From Colivivens sp964452915 (GTDB taxonomy: Bacteria; Bacteroidota; Bacteroidia; Bacteroidales; Bacteroidaceae): a stretch of 58,927 bases of DNA. The number at the start of each line of letters is the position of its first letter. The stretch's first letter is position 1. The notes beneath the pieces were generated by a model that worked only from the letters and a program-made list of their open reading frames with translations, was not told where the DNA came from and ran no database searches. Both the position numbers and the translations under genes were made by a program. The stretch lies in assembly GCA_964452915.1 (NCBI GenBank), contig CAYVNW010000013.1:1-58927 (forward strand), given 5' to 3'. Shown in pieces: positions 43,068 to 52,430 of this stretch.

Positions 43068-44087
43068 ATGTTAGAGAAGATAGAAAAGATGCTTGCCGAA
43101 ATTGACGCTCTTCAGGCAAAAAACGCAAGCGACATTGAAGCACTTCGTATCAAGTACTTAAGTAAGAAAGGGGCCATAACAGCCCTCATGGCTGATTTCC
43201 GCAATGTTCCGGCAGAACATAAGAAGGAAGTCGGAATAAAGATCAATGAACTTAAGGATAAGGCATTTGCTAAGATCAACTCACTCAAAGCTTCGTTTGA
43301 AACTGCGGATGCCGGTAATAACGATATTGACATAACACGTACCGCCTACCCTGTCAGTTTAGGTACACGCCATCCACTCACTATCGTCAAAAATGAAATT
43401 GTCGATATATTCTCACGACTTGGATTCTGTCTTGCTGAGGGTCCGGAAGTAGAAGACGACTGGCATGTATTCGGTGCTATGAATTTCGCTGACGATCATC
43501 CTGCCCGCGACATGCAGGACACATTCTTCATCGAAGCAAAACCGGATGTCATTCTTCGCACACACACCAGTTCCGTACAGAGCCGTGTGATGGAGCACAC
43601 ACAACCACCTATCCGCATTATTTGCCCAGGGCGTGTCTATCGCAACGAAGCCATCAGTGCCCGTGCCCATTGTTTCTTCCATCAAGTTGAAGGGCTGTAT
43701 GTTGACGAGGAAGTAAGTTTCACCGATTTGAAACAAGTGCTCTTGCTTTTCGCACGTGAGATGTTTGGCGAGCATACACAGATACGTCTTCGCCCATCAT
43801 ATTTCCCATTCACCGAGCCCTCTGCCGAAATGGACATCAGCTGCAACATTTGCGGTGGTGTCGGTTGCTCATTCTGTAAATACACCGGATGGGTGGAAAT
43901 TTTAGGATGCGGCATGGTCGATCCGGCAGTGCTTGATCTCAACGGAATAGACAGCAAAAAATATAAAGGCTACGCATTTGGTATGGGCGTTGAGCGCATC
44001 ACAAACCTTAAATATCAAGTTAAGGATTTGCGTATGTTCAGTGAGAATGATGAGCGATTCTTGAGGGAATTTGAAGCTGCAAACTAA
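43068..44087 (+). CDS. pheS: Phenylalanyl-tRNA synthetase alpha subunit
   Basis: A 339-residue alpha subunit of the alpha2-beta2 enzyme that charges tRNA-Phe. An N-terminal coiled coil is followed by class II motifs: GTRHPLTIVKNEIVDIFSRLGF (in part), RTHTSSVQSRVME, CPGRVYRNEAISARAHCFFH (in part), FTEPSAEMDISC and YAFGMGVERITNLKY. The start at 43068 fits the family N-terminus; the ORF's 91 upstream codons run through the promoter and are not coding. A cysteine-rich loop, CNICGGVGCSFC, is present and common in this phylum as far as I recall. The beta subunit gene pheT is not adjacent, as is usual in Bacteroidales. Confidence 0.96.
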   Translation: MLEKIEKMLAEIDALQAKNASDIEALRIKYLSKKGAITALMADFRNVPAEHKKEVGIKINELKDKAFAKINSLKASFETADAGNNDIDITRTAYPVSLGTRHPLTIVKNEIVDIFSRLGFCLAEGPEVEDDWHVFGAMNFADDHPARDMQDTFFIEAKPDVILRTHTSSVQSRVMEHTQPPIRIICPGRVYRNEAISARAHCFFHQVEGLYVDEEVSFTDLKQVLLLFAREMFGEHTQIRLRPSYFPFTEPSAEMDISCNICGGVGCSFCKYTGWVEILGCGMVDPAVLDLNGIDSKKYKGYAFGMGVERITNLKYQVKDLRMFSENDERFLREFEAAN

Positions 44088-44135
44088 TACGACACTACTT
44101 TTTCAAGTAAAACATTAAAAAAAACTCGTAAAAGT

Positions 44136-44167
44136 TTTGCTGGTATCAAAAAAAAGCACTACCTTTG
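44136..44167 (+). promoter_or_regulatory. Promoter of tRNA-Asp
   Basis: TTTG (44136-44139), 20 bases and TACCTTTG (44160-44167) match the Bacteroidetes consensus. The tRNA starts 29 bases later. Confidence 0.72.
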
Positions 44168-44196
44168 CACTCGCAAATCAGAAATGAAGGCAACAA

Positions 44197-44270
44197 GGTG
44201 TGTTAGTTCAGTTGGTTAGAATATCTGCCTGTCACGCAGGGGGTCACGAGTTCGAATCTCGTACACACCG
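44197..44270 (+). tRNA. tRNA-Asp (anticodon GTC)
   Basis: The acceptor GGTGTGT pairs with ACACACC and the discriminator is G, an aspartate identity element. The anticodon loop CTGTCAC gives GTC, and the T arm CGAGTTCGAATCTCG is intact. CCA is not encoded. A terminator follows at once. Confidence 0.96.
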
Positions 44271-44271
44271 C

Positions 44272-44304
44272 AAAAGAGGAAGTTCTTAAGAGCTTCCTCT
44301 TTTT
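44272..44304 (+). terminator. Terminator of tRNA-Asp
   Basis: AAAAGAGGAAG (44272-44282) pairs with CTTCCTCTTTTT (44293-44304); the stem is A/T-ended and merges with the T run, then GTTTTC. Confidence 0.82.
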
Positions 44305-44362
44305 GTTTTCTGCAATCAGCGGTTCTGATTACAGTCGTATAACAAAGAATGTCATTCCAACG

Positions 44363-44506
44363 TTAGGAATTCGCCTTAGCATACTTCTCCCTGCTTTTTA
44401 TGATAGCATTGAAATTGTCGAGCGACCAGTCAATGAGTTGGTTAAGCAGAGGAAGCAATGATTCAGCGCGTTCTGTCAGAGCATATTCCACACGTGGAGG
44501 CAACAG
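44363..44506 (-). pseudogene. HxlR-family regulator remnant (C-terminal 47 codons)
   Basis: Reading the minus strand from 44506 to the TAA at 44363 gives 47 codons beginning LLPPRVEYALTERAESLLPL and ending EKYAKANS. The PPRVEYxLTExxxSLLPxL segment is the hallmark of the winged-helix end of HxlR-type transcription regulators. The N-terminal two thirds, with the recognition helix, are missing. Upstream of 44506 the frame hits a stop (TAG at 44513-44515), and sequence of the intergenic repeat family begins. The fragment has no start codon and is very probably dead. Confidence 0.75.
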
Positions 44507-44620
44507 GCAACGCTATCTTATGTCATACCTCCCCTACTCCGTCATCCCGATTGCAGTGACCGTGCCTTGTGCCGGTCATCCTCATAGCACTGATGCATAG
44601 CACGGTTATAGAGCACTGAA
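44507..44620. repeat. Intergenic repeat block, copy R2
   Basis: This block lies between the HxlR remnant and the GH2 gene. Positions 44569-44592 are the reverse complement of 200-223 (24 of 24 bases). Positions 44596-44618 match the reverse complement of 52560-52582 with one mismatch. TCCGTCATCCCGA (44539-44551) is a variant of the CCCGTCATACCGACGAC module. The block runs into the GH2 gene and supplies its stop codon and last few codons. Confidence 0.65.
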
Positions 44621-47086
44621 GATCTCAGCTTTTTTACTGCCTATTCCCTGGCATTTTACAGTAACTTTTACGGATGCTCCGCTTCCGTCTGTCTGTATCA
44701 CCGCCATCGCTTGTCCGTTGTACAGTCGTGTACTGTTGCTGCGGAACGACTCCATGTCGGTTGGGTTTGCGTTGCCCGTTGCTATCACCTTACCGCCACC
44801 TTCTGCCGAGAATTTGACTGTACGCTCATAATCGGCAACACGATTTCCGTCTTTGTCCACGAGTGTGACTGTAGCATAAATAAGGTTGTCATACTTCTCT
44901 GTCTTCACCTCGATCCGTGCAGGCTTGCCTGCTGTCTTCAGTTCAAACGACGCCCCTTCTTTTTCTCCGTCCAATTCCACTGCCCGCAACACACCCGGCT
45001 CATAGTCGACTTCGAAACCGGCATGATAGGTGTCGCTTGTTGGCTTGGTTCCTATCAGTTTGCCGTTGAGATACAGTCTGACCAGCTTTGCCTTGCTGTA
45101 TACATTAACATTCAGATGGGTGCTTGCCGGCTTCTGCTTGGAATTGATCTGCGCTCCCGCACCGTCGAACATGATGTTTGGCAGGTTATGAGGAGTGAAG
45201 AAGGTGGAAGGATGTTCCCACGCATTCACTTCAGGTTGCCAGCCCCAACCGCTGATCTCCCTGTGGTAACCCTCCGGACAAGGCAGTTCCACTGCCATCG
45301 TTATTGGCTGTATGCCCCACACGACATCACGATAGTAGCTTTGTGGCTTTTTGTTTCCTATCAGGTCAATGTCGCCACACCATCCGTTGTAGTAAGGGTA
45401 AGGCATGAAGAACGGACTGCTCTTCCCGTCCTTCACAAAGAGTCCGTGACCGATTCCGGCCTCTCCAAGATAATCCATAGCAGTCCATACGAAGTCACCA
45501 ACTATTTTTGAGTATTTCTCCACTCTGTCCCAGTTCTGTGACGCTTCTTTCGGATAGGTTTCGGTGCCGCACATCAGTTGGTTGTGCTTCACGGCATCAT
45601 TATCGTATTCAGCCCACATATAGTTGTAACCAACGATATCGAGCGACTGAGTAACCTTCCACGAGTCTTGTTTCCAATCCACCTTCGTTATGTCCCAATA
45701 ACACAAGGCGGCAATTACCGGACGGGTGCCGTCGAGACGCATGATGCGGTCGCGCATACTGCGTGCGGCAGTCATTCCCCTTTCCGAATAACGTCCCGGA
45801 ATTTCATTGCCGATACTCCACATTATCACGCTTGGATGGTTGCGGTCGCGGCAGAGCATGGTTGACAGATCTGAGAGATAATGGTCTGCGAAATAATTGT
45901 GGTAGTCTGCTTCATTCTTCGGCTCGTACCATTGGTCGAAACATTCGTCGATCACATACATTCCCAAACTGTCGCACACCTGCAAGAATTTCTCTGAAGG
46001 CAGATTATGGCTGCAACGTACCGCATTGAAGCCGTACTTCTTCAGTAATTCTATCTTACGTATTTCTGCACCATCCAACGAAGCGGCTCCGAGCAGTCCG
46101 TGATCATGATGCACGCATCCGCCTTTCAGCAATACAGGGTTACCGTTGACCAGCAGACCCTTGTCGGTATCACACGTTATTGTACGCACTCCAAACGGAA
46201 TTTCTATTTTGTCGCCTCCGGCTGTCAGCACTGCCTTATATATATAAGGTGTGTCTGCCGACCATAAATGTGCGTCGGGTATTCTCACTGTAAATGATAC
46301 GTCGGGATTAGAGTGACTTGTCACTCCGGTAATTTGCACAGATGATTCAGCGACTTGCTTGCCCGATGCATCAACGACTGTCAAGCCGACATTGATGTTC
46401 TTTCCTTCGTATTTGCCTACTTTTAATTCAGTCACGACTTTAACCCGTGCATTTCCGCCGGCATCCTTTATGTTTTCAGTCGAAACAAAGGTGTGCCACT
46501 CATCGAGCGACAGGTTGTCGGGTGTTCTCATCAGCCATACATGGCGGAATATACCCGAACCGGAGTACCATCGGGTGTTCTTCCCTTTGTTCTCGCACTT
46601 CACTACGATCTCATTTTCCGCATTGTATCTGATGGCATCCTTCGGCAGTGCGACACGAAAACTTTGGTATCCGTAATGATTGAAATACACTTGTCTGCCG
46701 TTGAGAAATATCGTCGCATGGTTGTATACTCCCTCAAAATACAGGGTCAAATCTTTATCCTTGTCTTCCTCGTTTATACGCAGTACTTTCCTATACCAAG
46801 CCTCACCACCTAACATATGTCCGTTTTGATAGTCGCCACCTTCGCAGATAAACGGACCCACATGTTTGCCTGCCTGTGTTGCCGCATCAGTCTCCACACT
46901 CCAGTCGTGCGGAACATTCAATACCCTCGCACGGCTCCATTCAGCATCTGTAGGCTTATCAGCCCGTTCACCATAAATATAATTCCATCCGTTGTCTATG
47001 CAACTTTTTCTTTCTTGTGCTAAGGCATGTAATGGCATGCACATACACAGCAGTACGGTTAAAAAGATTGAGGTACTCTTCATCAT
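44606..47086 (-). CDS. GH2 beta-galactosidase-like enzyme, secreted
   Basis: An 826-residue exported enzyme (signal peptide about 1-23, ending LHALAQ). The GH2 layout is clear: a sugar-binding jelly-roll (NVPHDWSVE, WYRKVLRI, YFEGVYNHATIFLNG), an Ig-like domain (SGSGIFRHVWLMRTP marks the boundary) and a TIM barrel with RCSHNLPSEKFLQVCDSLG. The acid/base Glu is in MWSIGNEIPGRY and the likely nucleophile Glu in MCGTETYPKEA. Additional C-terminal Ig-like domains complete the chain. It probably cleaves terminal beta-galactosides in the periplasm. The final codons and stop overlap repeat copy R2, so the last residues (FSAL) derive from repeat sequence. A -7 element TATATTTG (minus strand, 47132-47139) lies upstream. 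Confidence 0.93.
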   Translation of the reverse strand: MMKSTSIFLTVLLCMCMPLHALAQERKSCIDNGWNYIYGERADKPTDAEWSRARVLNVPHDWSVETDAATQAGKHVGPFICEGGDYQNGHMLGGEAWYRKVLRINEEDKDKDLTLYFEGVYNHATIFLNGRQVYFNHYGYQSFRVALPKDAIRYNAENEIVVKCENKGKNTRWYSGSGIFRHVWLMRTPDNLSLDEWHTFVSTENIKDAGGNARVKVVTELKVGKYEGKNINVGLTVVDASGKQVAESSVQITGVTSHSNPDVSFTVRIPDAHLWSADTPYIYKAVLTAGGDKIEIPFGVRTITCDTDKGLLVNGNPVLLKGGCVHHDHGLLGAASLDGAEIRKIELLKKYGFNAVRCSHNLPSEKFLQVCDSLGMYVIDECFDQWYEPKNEADYHNYFADHYLSDLSTMLCRDRNHPSVIMWSIGNEIPGRYSERGMTAARSMRDRIMRLDGTRPVIAALCYWDITKVDWKQDSWKVTQSLDIVGYNYMWAEYDNDAVKHNQLMCGTETYPKEASQNWDRVEKYSKIVGDFVWTAMDYLGEAGIGHGLFVKDGKSSPFFMPYPYYNGWCGDIDLIGNKKPQSYYRDVVWGIQPITMAVELPCPEGYHREISGWGWQPEVNAWEHPSTFFTPHNLPNIMFDGAGAQINSKQKPASTHLNVNVYSKAKLVRLYLNGKLIGTKPTSDTYHAGFEVDYEPGVLRAVELDGEKEGASFELKTAGKPARIEVKTEKYDNLIYATVTLVDKDGNRVADYERTVKFSAEGGGKVIATGNANPTDMESFRSNSTRLYNGQAMAVIQTDGSGASVKVTVKCQGIGSKKAEIFSAL

Positions 47087-47263
47087 CTGATTATTTATTG
47101 TTTAGTAGAAATTGTCTTTTATATTCATCTGCAAATATAGCGAATAATTTCAGAAATAAAAAATCCGGTAATCACAATCGAGAGACTTTGCACAAAAATT
47201 TGGGTTCATACATTTATTATCAAACCGTCGTATACATAATGTATGTGCAGTGGAAGCCTTCAT

Positions 47264-47590
47264 ACAGAATTGCGGCATAGCACAATTATAGCGCAATGAG
47301 GATACACTCGCTTTGTCAATGGTCTTTACACCCCTCTCGGTCTCCCCGTTATCGGGGAGCAGAAACGGCATGACGGAAAGTTCATTCCATTTATACCTGT
47401 AAATCAGCACGTTCTATGGTCGTACGACCATAAGGGTAGTAAACGGATTTGGAAACCGGCACTTCGAGAGTGAGAGTGACTGCTACATCCCGGTTCCCAA
47501 GTGCACTGAGGATCTGCTCACTTCGTTCGGTATGACGGAGTGTGTATGGCGGCATCAGCACTGACATCGGAGATGTCACACCATGCCTAA
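47264..47590. repeat. Intergenic repeat block, copy R3
   Basis: The gene-free stretch 47087-47680 is filled mostly by this block. The reverse complement of 47276-47305 is a diverged copy of the ATCCTCAGTGCGCTATAA...GTGCTATG module. Reading the minus strand, 47520-47540 contains the CTCCGTCATACCGAACGA variant of another module. A perfect hairpin CTCCCCG-ttat-CGGGGAG is at 47342-47359 (approximate loop), and a perfect 18-base palindrome at 47415-47432. A -7 element for tcdA (TAACTTTG, 47653-47660) follows the block. Confidence 0.55.
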
Positions 47591-47680
47591 TATACGAATA
47601 ACGGCATAATAAAATTCCTCTGTATTTGCGTTGTCAGCACACACTTTTGTTGTAACTTTGCAGAGAATTAGGGATTTGTT

Positions 47681-48541
47681 ATGACAGGTATAGAAAAAGG
47701 AATTCTCAACCGTTCCGAACTACTGTTGGGTACTGACATGATGGACAGAATCCAACAAAAGCGTATAATTATCTTTGGTGTTGGTGGAGTTGGCTCATGG
47801 TGTGCTGAATGCCTTGTCCGCAATGGCATACGGCATCTGACAATAGTCGACAGCGACCGTATTTGTATAACCAACTGTAACCGGCAGCTGATGGCGACAA
47901 CAAAGACCGTAGGTAAGGTAAAAGTGGAAACCTTACGTGACAGACTGTTGGAAATCAATCCTGCCGCTGATGTCGTTGCCTTGCAGAAGATATACAGTAA
48001 GGATAACGCCAACGATTTTAATCTCGAATCCTATGACTACATCATCGACGCCATCGACTCCTTGAAAGACAAATCGGACTTAATCCTAAGAGCAAGCAGT
48101 CTGGCACACGAGAATAAGAACATAATCTTCCTGAGCAGTATGGGTGCAGCACTACGTATGGACCCGACACAAGTGAGGGTGGCTGAGTTTTGGAACATCA
48201 AGGGCGACCCGCTCGCACGTGCCATACGTAATAAGTTCAAACGAAATAAATCATTTCCTCAAAGTAAGTTCCTGTGTGTCTATAGTGAAGAGGCTCCTAT
48301 GCAAAACAAAGGTACAGCCCATACCTGCGGCACATCAGCATGTATGTGTCCGAAAGCCAAACTGCTAAGTGGAGTAAGAGGAACCGACTCTGCCCAGTAC
48401 GACGCACCTGGCGACCAGCGTCTTGTAGAACACGAATGGTGCTCAAGCAAGGCACAAATCAATGGCTCATTAAGTCATATTACAGGTATATTCGGAATGA
48501 CACTGGCAGGTTTGGTACTAAAGCATGAACTGGCGGTCTGA
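47681..48541 (+). CDS. tcdA: tRNA threonylcarbamoyladenosine dehydratase (TcdA/YgdL)
   Basis: A 286-residue ThiF/E1-like ATP-dependent enzyme. It cyclises t6A to ct6A at position 37 of ANN-decoding tRNAs. The nucleotide-binding loop GVGGVGS (33-39), TIVDSDRICITNCNRQ with the conserved Asp/Asn/Arg, and the family segment IIDAIDSLKDKSDLI are present. The N-terminus (RSELLLGTDMMDRIQQKRI) and overall length fit TcdA rather than ThiF or MoeB. It stands alone, convergent with tRNA-Pro. Confidence 0.92.
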   Translation: MTGIEKGILNRSELLLGTDMMDRIQQKRIIIFGVGGVGSWCAECLVRNGIRHLTIVDSDRICITNCNRQLMATTKTVGKVKVETLRDRLLEINPAADVVALQKIYSKDNANDFNLESYDYIIDAIDSLKDKSDLILRASSLAHENKNIIFLSSMGAALRMDPTQVRVAEFWNIKGDPLARAIRNKFKRNKSFPQSKFLCVYSEEAPMQNKGTAHTCGTSACMCPKAKLLSGVRGTDSAQYDAPGDQRLVEHEWCSSKAQINGSLSHITGIFGMTLAGLVLKHELAV

Positions 48542-48605
48542 TACAAAACCGGACTGTGTATTTACATGATTGCGATTGGATACGTCTTACCCAATCACCA
48601 AATAG

Positions 48606-48678
48606 TCGGGATGACGTGACTCGAACACGCGACTCCAACGTCCCGAACGTTGTGCGCTACCAACTGCGCTACATCCCG
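48606..48678 (-). tRNA. tRNA-Pro (anticodon CGG)
   Basis: On the minus strand the acceptor CGGGATG pairs with CATCCCG, with discriminator A. The anticodon stem-loop CAACG-TTCGGGA-CGTTG gives CGG, and the T arm CGTGTTCGAGTCACG is intact. A -7 element TATCTTTG (minus, 48701-48708) lies upstream. Confidence 0.94.
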
Positions 48679-48755
48679 TATTGGTTTGCTTAAAGCAGTG
48701 CAAAGATACAATAAAAGTTTTAAATGCACGTTATTTATTATGAAATAAAATTGGA

Positions 48756-51146
48756 ATGAAGCGAAGAATTAAGATAACCTCCAAAAATATTGGTATTTTA
48801 CTTTTATTGTTTTTCATCTCTGTCACTTACATGCGTGCACAGAACGTGACAATAAAGGGTACGGTTGTGGACGATGAGCGTAATCCGGTGGAAATGGCTA
48901 TCGTGCGAATTGAAGGCGAGAGTCTTGTGGGCACCACCGCCGACTTGAAAGGCAGATACAGTCTGACATGCAAAAGTGCAGACTCCCTTGTCGTTGTATT
49001 TTCAATGCTGGGCTACGACACACGCAAACGTACATTGAAAGAGCCTAAGGACACCGTAATACTTAATGTTATGCTGCCTCGCTCTGGGTTTGAACTGGGT
49101 GAAGTAGAAGTCAGGGATATAAGGCGGCAGACTAATACTATGACCGACATCAACCTGACCGACATCAAACACATGGGTAACGCATCAGGGCAAGGAATAG
49201 AGCAAATCATTGCTACACAGGCTGGTGTCAGTTCCCGTAACGAACTGTCCAACCAATATAACGTACGTGGTGGTTCATTCGATGAAAACTCTGTATATTT
49301 GAATGGAATCGAAGTTTACCGTCCGTTACTTGTACGTGCCGGACAGCAGGAAGGTCTTTCAATTATCAACCCCGACATGGTGGAAAAAGTACAGTTCTCT
49401 GCCGGAGGCTTCGAAGCGAAATATGGCGACAAGATGTCGAGTGTGCTCGACATCACTTACAAGAAACCTACTTCATTCGAGGCGTCCGCGTCAGCCTCGC
49501 TTCTCGGTGCTGCCGCCTATGTAGGATACGGCAACGAGAAATTCTCAATGACACATGCTGTCCGCTATAAGACTACCAAGAACTTACTCGGTACACAGGA
49601 CACCAAGGGCGAATACGACCCAAAGGACTTTGACTATCAGACCTACATCAGCTGGAGTCCAAGTAAACGCTGGATATTCGATGTTATAGGCAACATAGCC
49701 AGGAACGACTATAACTTCAAACCTTCCGACCGTACCACTAAATTCGGTACGGCAGAGGAATCGCACGAGTTCAAGGTATACTTCGACGGTAAGGAGGAAG
49801 ATAAGTTCCACACGTATTTCGGAGCCTTTTCGCTGACTCATAAATTCAACAACTATAATGAGCTGACTGTAAACTATTCCGCATTTCGCACAAACGAGCG
49901 CGAGACTTACGACATTCAGGGTGAATACTGGCTTGACAGCGAGGACTTCGCTATCGGAACATATAAGGAGCACGCACGCAACCGGCTCAACGCCACTGTG
50001 AAGACCATCGGACTGACTGGAAGGAACCGCTTTACCGGTCACGATCTGCGCTACGGCATTCTGACAAAGAACGAACATGTGGACGAGACAATGAGTGAAT
50101 GGGAGATGCGCGACTCTGCCGGCTACTCACTCCCCCACTCTGAGAATGAGCTGCGACTGATATATAGCTTAAAATCCAAAAACAAGATTAAGTCGAACCG
50201 TCTTGAAGCATTTATACAAGACACTTGGAGAACGGATATTAAGGAGGGCGAACTCATACTCAACTATGGTGTGCGTGTAGCCCATTGGGATTATAATAAG
50301 GAGACTATCATCTCACCGCGTGCCACTATCGCCTTCGTACCTGCTAATGCAGACAATTGGGTGTTCCGCTTCTCCACCGGTATATATTACCAGGCTCCGT
50401 TCTACAAAGAGTTGAAAGACACAGCCAATGTAAACGGTACAGGCATCGTGACACTCAATAAAGACATCAAGTCGCAACGTTCAATCCATTTCCTGCTCGG
50501 CACTGAATATAAGTTCAAGGTAAACAACCAGTTGTTCAAAGCCACAGCCGAAGCATACTACAAGGCACTGTCGAAGCTCAATCCTTACAATGTCGATAAT
50601 GTGCGCTTGTCGTACTACGGCGAGAACATAGCGACAGGATATGCGGCAGGTCTCGATTTGAAGATATACGGAGAGTTTGTGCCAAAGACCGACTCTTGGG
50701 TAAGCATCGGCATCATGTCGACCAAGGAAAAGATACATGACAAGACAGTGCCACGCCCTACCGACCAGTTTCTGAACTGCAACATGCTGTTCTCCGACTA
50801 TTTCCCAAATACCGACAAATGGATGGTGACTGTCAAGGGACACTTTGCAAGCGGACTTCCATTCGGACCTCCACACACAGGACGTGAGGAGCAAGTGTTT
50901 AGGATGAGAAGCTATAAGCGTGTCGACCTCGGTATATCCTACCGTCTGGTAAAGGAAGGCGAACGTATGAACTATAAAAAAATAGGCGTCAAGGATGTAT
51001 GGATAGGCATAGACGCCTTCAACATCCTCGACGTAAAAAACGTGAACTCATACTATTGGGTAACCGATATTACCAACAACCAGTTCGCTGTACCAAACTA
51101 TCTGACAGGCAGGCAAATCAATGCTCGCATTCTGATAGACTTATAA
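48756..51146 (+). CDS. TonB-dependent receptor with carboxypeptidase-like N-domain
   Basis: A 796-residue outer-membrane protein. A signal peptide (about 1-28) is followed by a CarboxypepD_reg-like domain (about 30-110: IKGTVVDDERNPVEMAIVRI, TTADLKGRYSL, VFSMLGYDTRKRTL). The plug (about 125-235) has GIEQIIATQAGVSSRNELSN, YNVRGGSFDENSVYLNGIEV and SAGGFEAKYGDKMSSVLDI. The barrel ends in ARILIDL. It is smaller than SusC proteins (about 1000 residues) and has no SusD gene beside it. The neighbours are tRNA-Pro and a convergent flavodiiron protein, so context does not reveal the ligand. The stop is only seven bases from the end of the convergent gene. Confidence 0.9.
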   Translation: MKRRIKITSKNIGILLLLFFISVTYMRAQNVTIKGTVVDDERNPVEMAIVRIEGESLVGTTADLKGRYSLTCKSADSLVVVFSMLGYDTRKRTLKEPKDTVILNVMLPRSGFELGEVEVRDIRRQTNTMTDINLTDIKHMGNASGQGIEQIIATQAGVSSRNELSNQYNVRGGSFDENSVYLNGIEVYRPLLVRAGQQEGLSIINPDMVEKVQFSAGGFEAKYGDKMSSVLDITYKKPTSFEASASASLLGAAAYVGYGNEKFSMTHAVRYKTTKNLLGTQDTKGEYDPKDFDYQTYISWSPSKRWIFDVIGNIARNDYNFKPSDRTTKFGTAEESHEFKVYFDGKEEDKFHTYFGAFSLTHKFNNYNELTVNYSAFRTNERETYDIQGEYWLDSEDFAIGTYKEHARNRLNATVKTIGLTGRNRFTGHDLRYGILTKNEHVDETMSEWEMRDSAGYSLPHSENELRLIYSLKSKNKIKSNRLEAFIQDTWRTDIKEGELILNYGVRVAHWDYNKETIISPRATIAFVPANADNWVFRFSTGIYYQAPFYKELKDTANVNGTGIVTLNKDIKSQRSIHFLLGTEYKFKVNNQLFKATAEAYYKALSKLNPYNVDNVRLSYYGENIATGYAAGLDLKIYGEFVPKTDSWVSIGIMSTKEKIHDKTVPRPTDQFLNCNMLFSDYFPNTDKWMVTVKGHFASGLPFGPPHTGREEQVFRMRSYKRVDLGISYRLVKEGERMNYKKIGVKDVWIGIDAFNILDVKNVNSYYWVTDITNNQFAVPNYLTGRQINARILIDL

Positions 51147-51153
51147 ATCCTGT

Positions 51154-52365
51154 TTATTTCTCCAAGAGTTGGGCAGCCAACTGCTCAAGTTCCCTAATGG
51201 TCATTGGCTTCACTGTTGACTCGATTGTGACGATAGGGTCAATGATGGTCACATTCTTCATTCCCTCAAATGCCTCCCTCATCTTCTTTCCGGCAGTAGG
51301 AGCCCACGAGCCATTCTCTATGATACCGACAGTCCTGTCCTGATACTGCTTCATGGCAAGATGCGAAATAAAGTCGTGCATAACAGGCATGATATCACCG
51401 TCGTAAGTAGGTGCGGCAACTACCATGCGGTCGTATCTGAACGCATCCTCAATTGCTTCAGCCATATCACCTTTCGCCAAATTACTGATCGACACCTTCA
51501 ATTCAGGTTTCACACCCTCAATGATACCTTTCAATATATCAGCAGCCTTCTCGGTGTTGCCGTGCATAGAACAATAGGCAATAAAGATACCCTCGTCCTC
51601 TGCTTTGTAGCTCGACCATATGTCATAAAGTTTGATGAAATAAGGCAGGTCGTCATGAAGAACAGGTCCGTGCAGAGGACAGATATATTGTATGTCCAAG
51701 GCAGACAGCTTCTTCAACAGCCTCTGTACCATATTGCCATACTTTCCAACGATGTTGAAATAGTATCTGCGTGCCTCACAAGCCCATTCCACTTTTGATC
51801 CCCATATAGAGCCTATGCCCTGACTGCCGTCGGATGTCATACTTAATGCACCGAACTTACCGAATGCATCAGCAGAGAACAATACCTTGTCTGTCTGCTC
51901 GTACGATACCATCACCTCAGGCCAGTGCACCATTGGAGCCATGAAGAACTGCAATTGATGCTTGCCAAGCGACAACACTTCACCTTCCTTCACAGTCTTG
52001 ATACGGTCCTTGAAGTCCACATCGAAGAAACGTTTGATAAAAGCCACAGCCTGTTGTGTACATACAAGAGTCAATTCCGGATACTTATCCATCACGAGCC
52101 TTACGTTGGCAGCATGATCCGGTTCCATGTGGTGTACTATCAGATATGCAGGCTTGCGGTCAGCCAGTTCATGCTCCAAATTGTCCAACCAATCATCAGT
52201 CTTACGTGCGTCCACAGTGTCGAGAAGAGCAATCTTCTCATCCTCGATAATATATGAATTATAAGAAATTCCTTTAGGCACAATATACTGTCCCTCAAAC
52301 AAGTCCAAGTGTTTATCATCAACACCTATATACTTGATACCATGTGTAATATTATTTGTTTCCAT
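51154..52365 (-). CDS. Flavodiiron protein (FprA/ROO type)
   Basis: A 403-residue cytoplasmic enzyme with a metallo-beta-lactamase-like diiron domain (about 1-250) and a flavodoxin domain (about 253-400, IFIAYCSMHGNTEKAAD then APTYDGDIMPVMHDF). The diiron ligands appear as HHMEPDH (78-84, the HxExDH pattern), the MVHWPEVM segment and CPLHGPV. Flavodiiron proteins reduce oxygen to water or nitric oxide to nitrous oxide and protect anaerobes. No rubredoxin domain is fused, so a separate electron donor is needed. A -7 element TATATTTG (minus, 52387-52394) precedes the start. Confidence 0.94.
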   Translation of the reverse strand: METNNITHGIKYIGVDDKHLDLFEGQYIVPKGISYNSYIIEDEKIALLDTVDARKTDDWLDNLEHELADRKPAYLIVHHMEPDHAANVRLVMDKYPELTLVCTQQAVAFIKRFFDVDFKDRIKTVKEGEVLSLGKHQLQFFMAPMVHWPEVMVSYEQTDKVLFSADAFGKFGALSMTSDGSQGIGSIWGSKVEWACEARRYYFNIVGKYGNMVQRLLKKLSALDIQYICPLHGPVLHDDLPYFIKLYDIWSSYKAEDEGIFIAYCSMHGNTEKAADILKGIIEGVKPELKVSISNLAKGDMAEAIEDAFRYDRMVVAAPTYDGDIMPVMHDFISHLAMKQYQDRTVGIIENGSWAPTAGKKMREAFEGMKNVTIIDPIVTIESTVKPMTIRELEQLAAQLLEK

Positions 52366-52430
52366 AGTGAATAATTAATTTCACTGCAAATATATAACAA
52401 AAAAATCACTAACCATAGAATAACTTGAAA

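Noticed and set aside
48602..48618. Another copy of the ATGACG repeat module
   Set aside because: The string is the 3' acceptor stem of tRNA-Pro.
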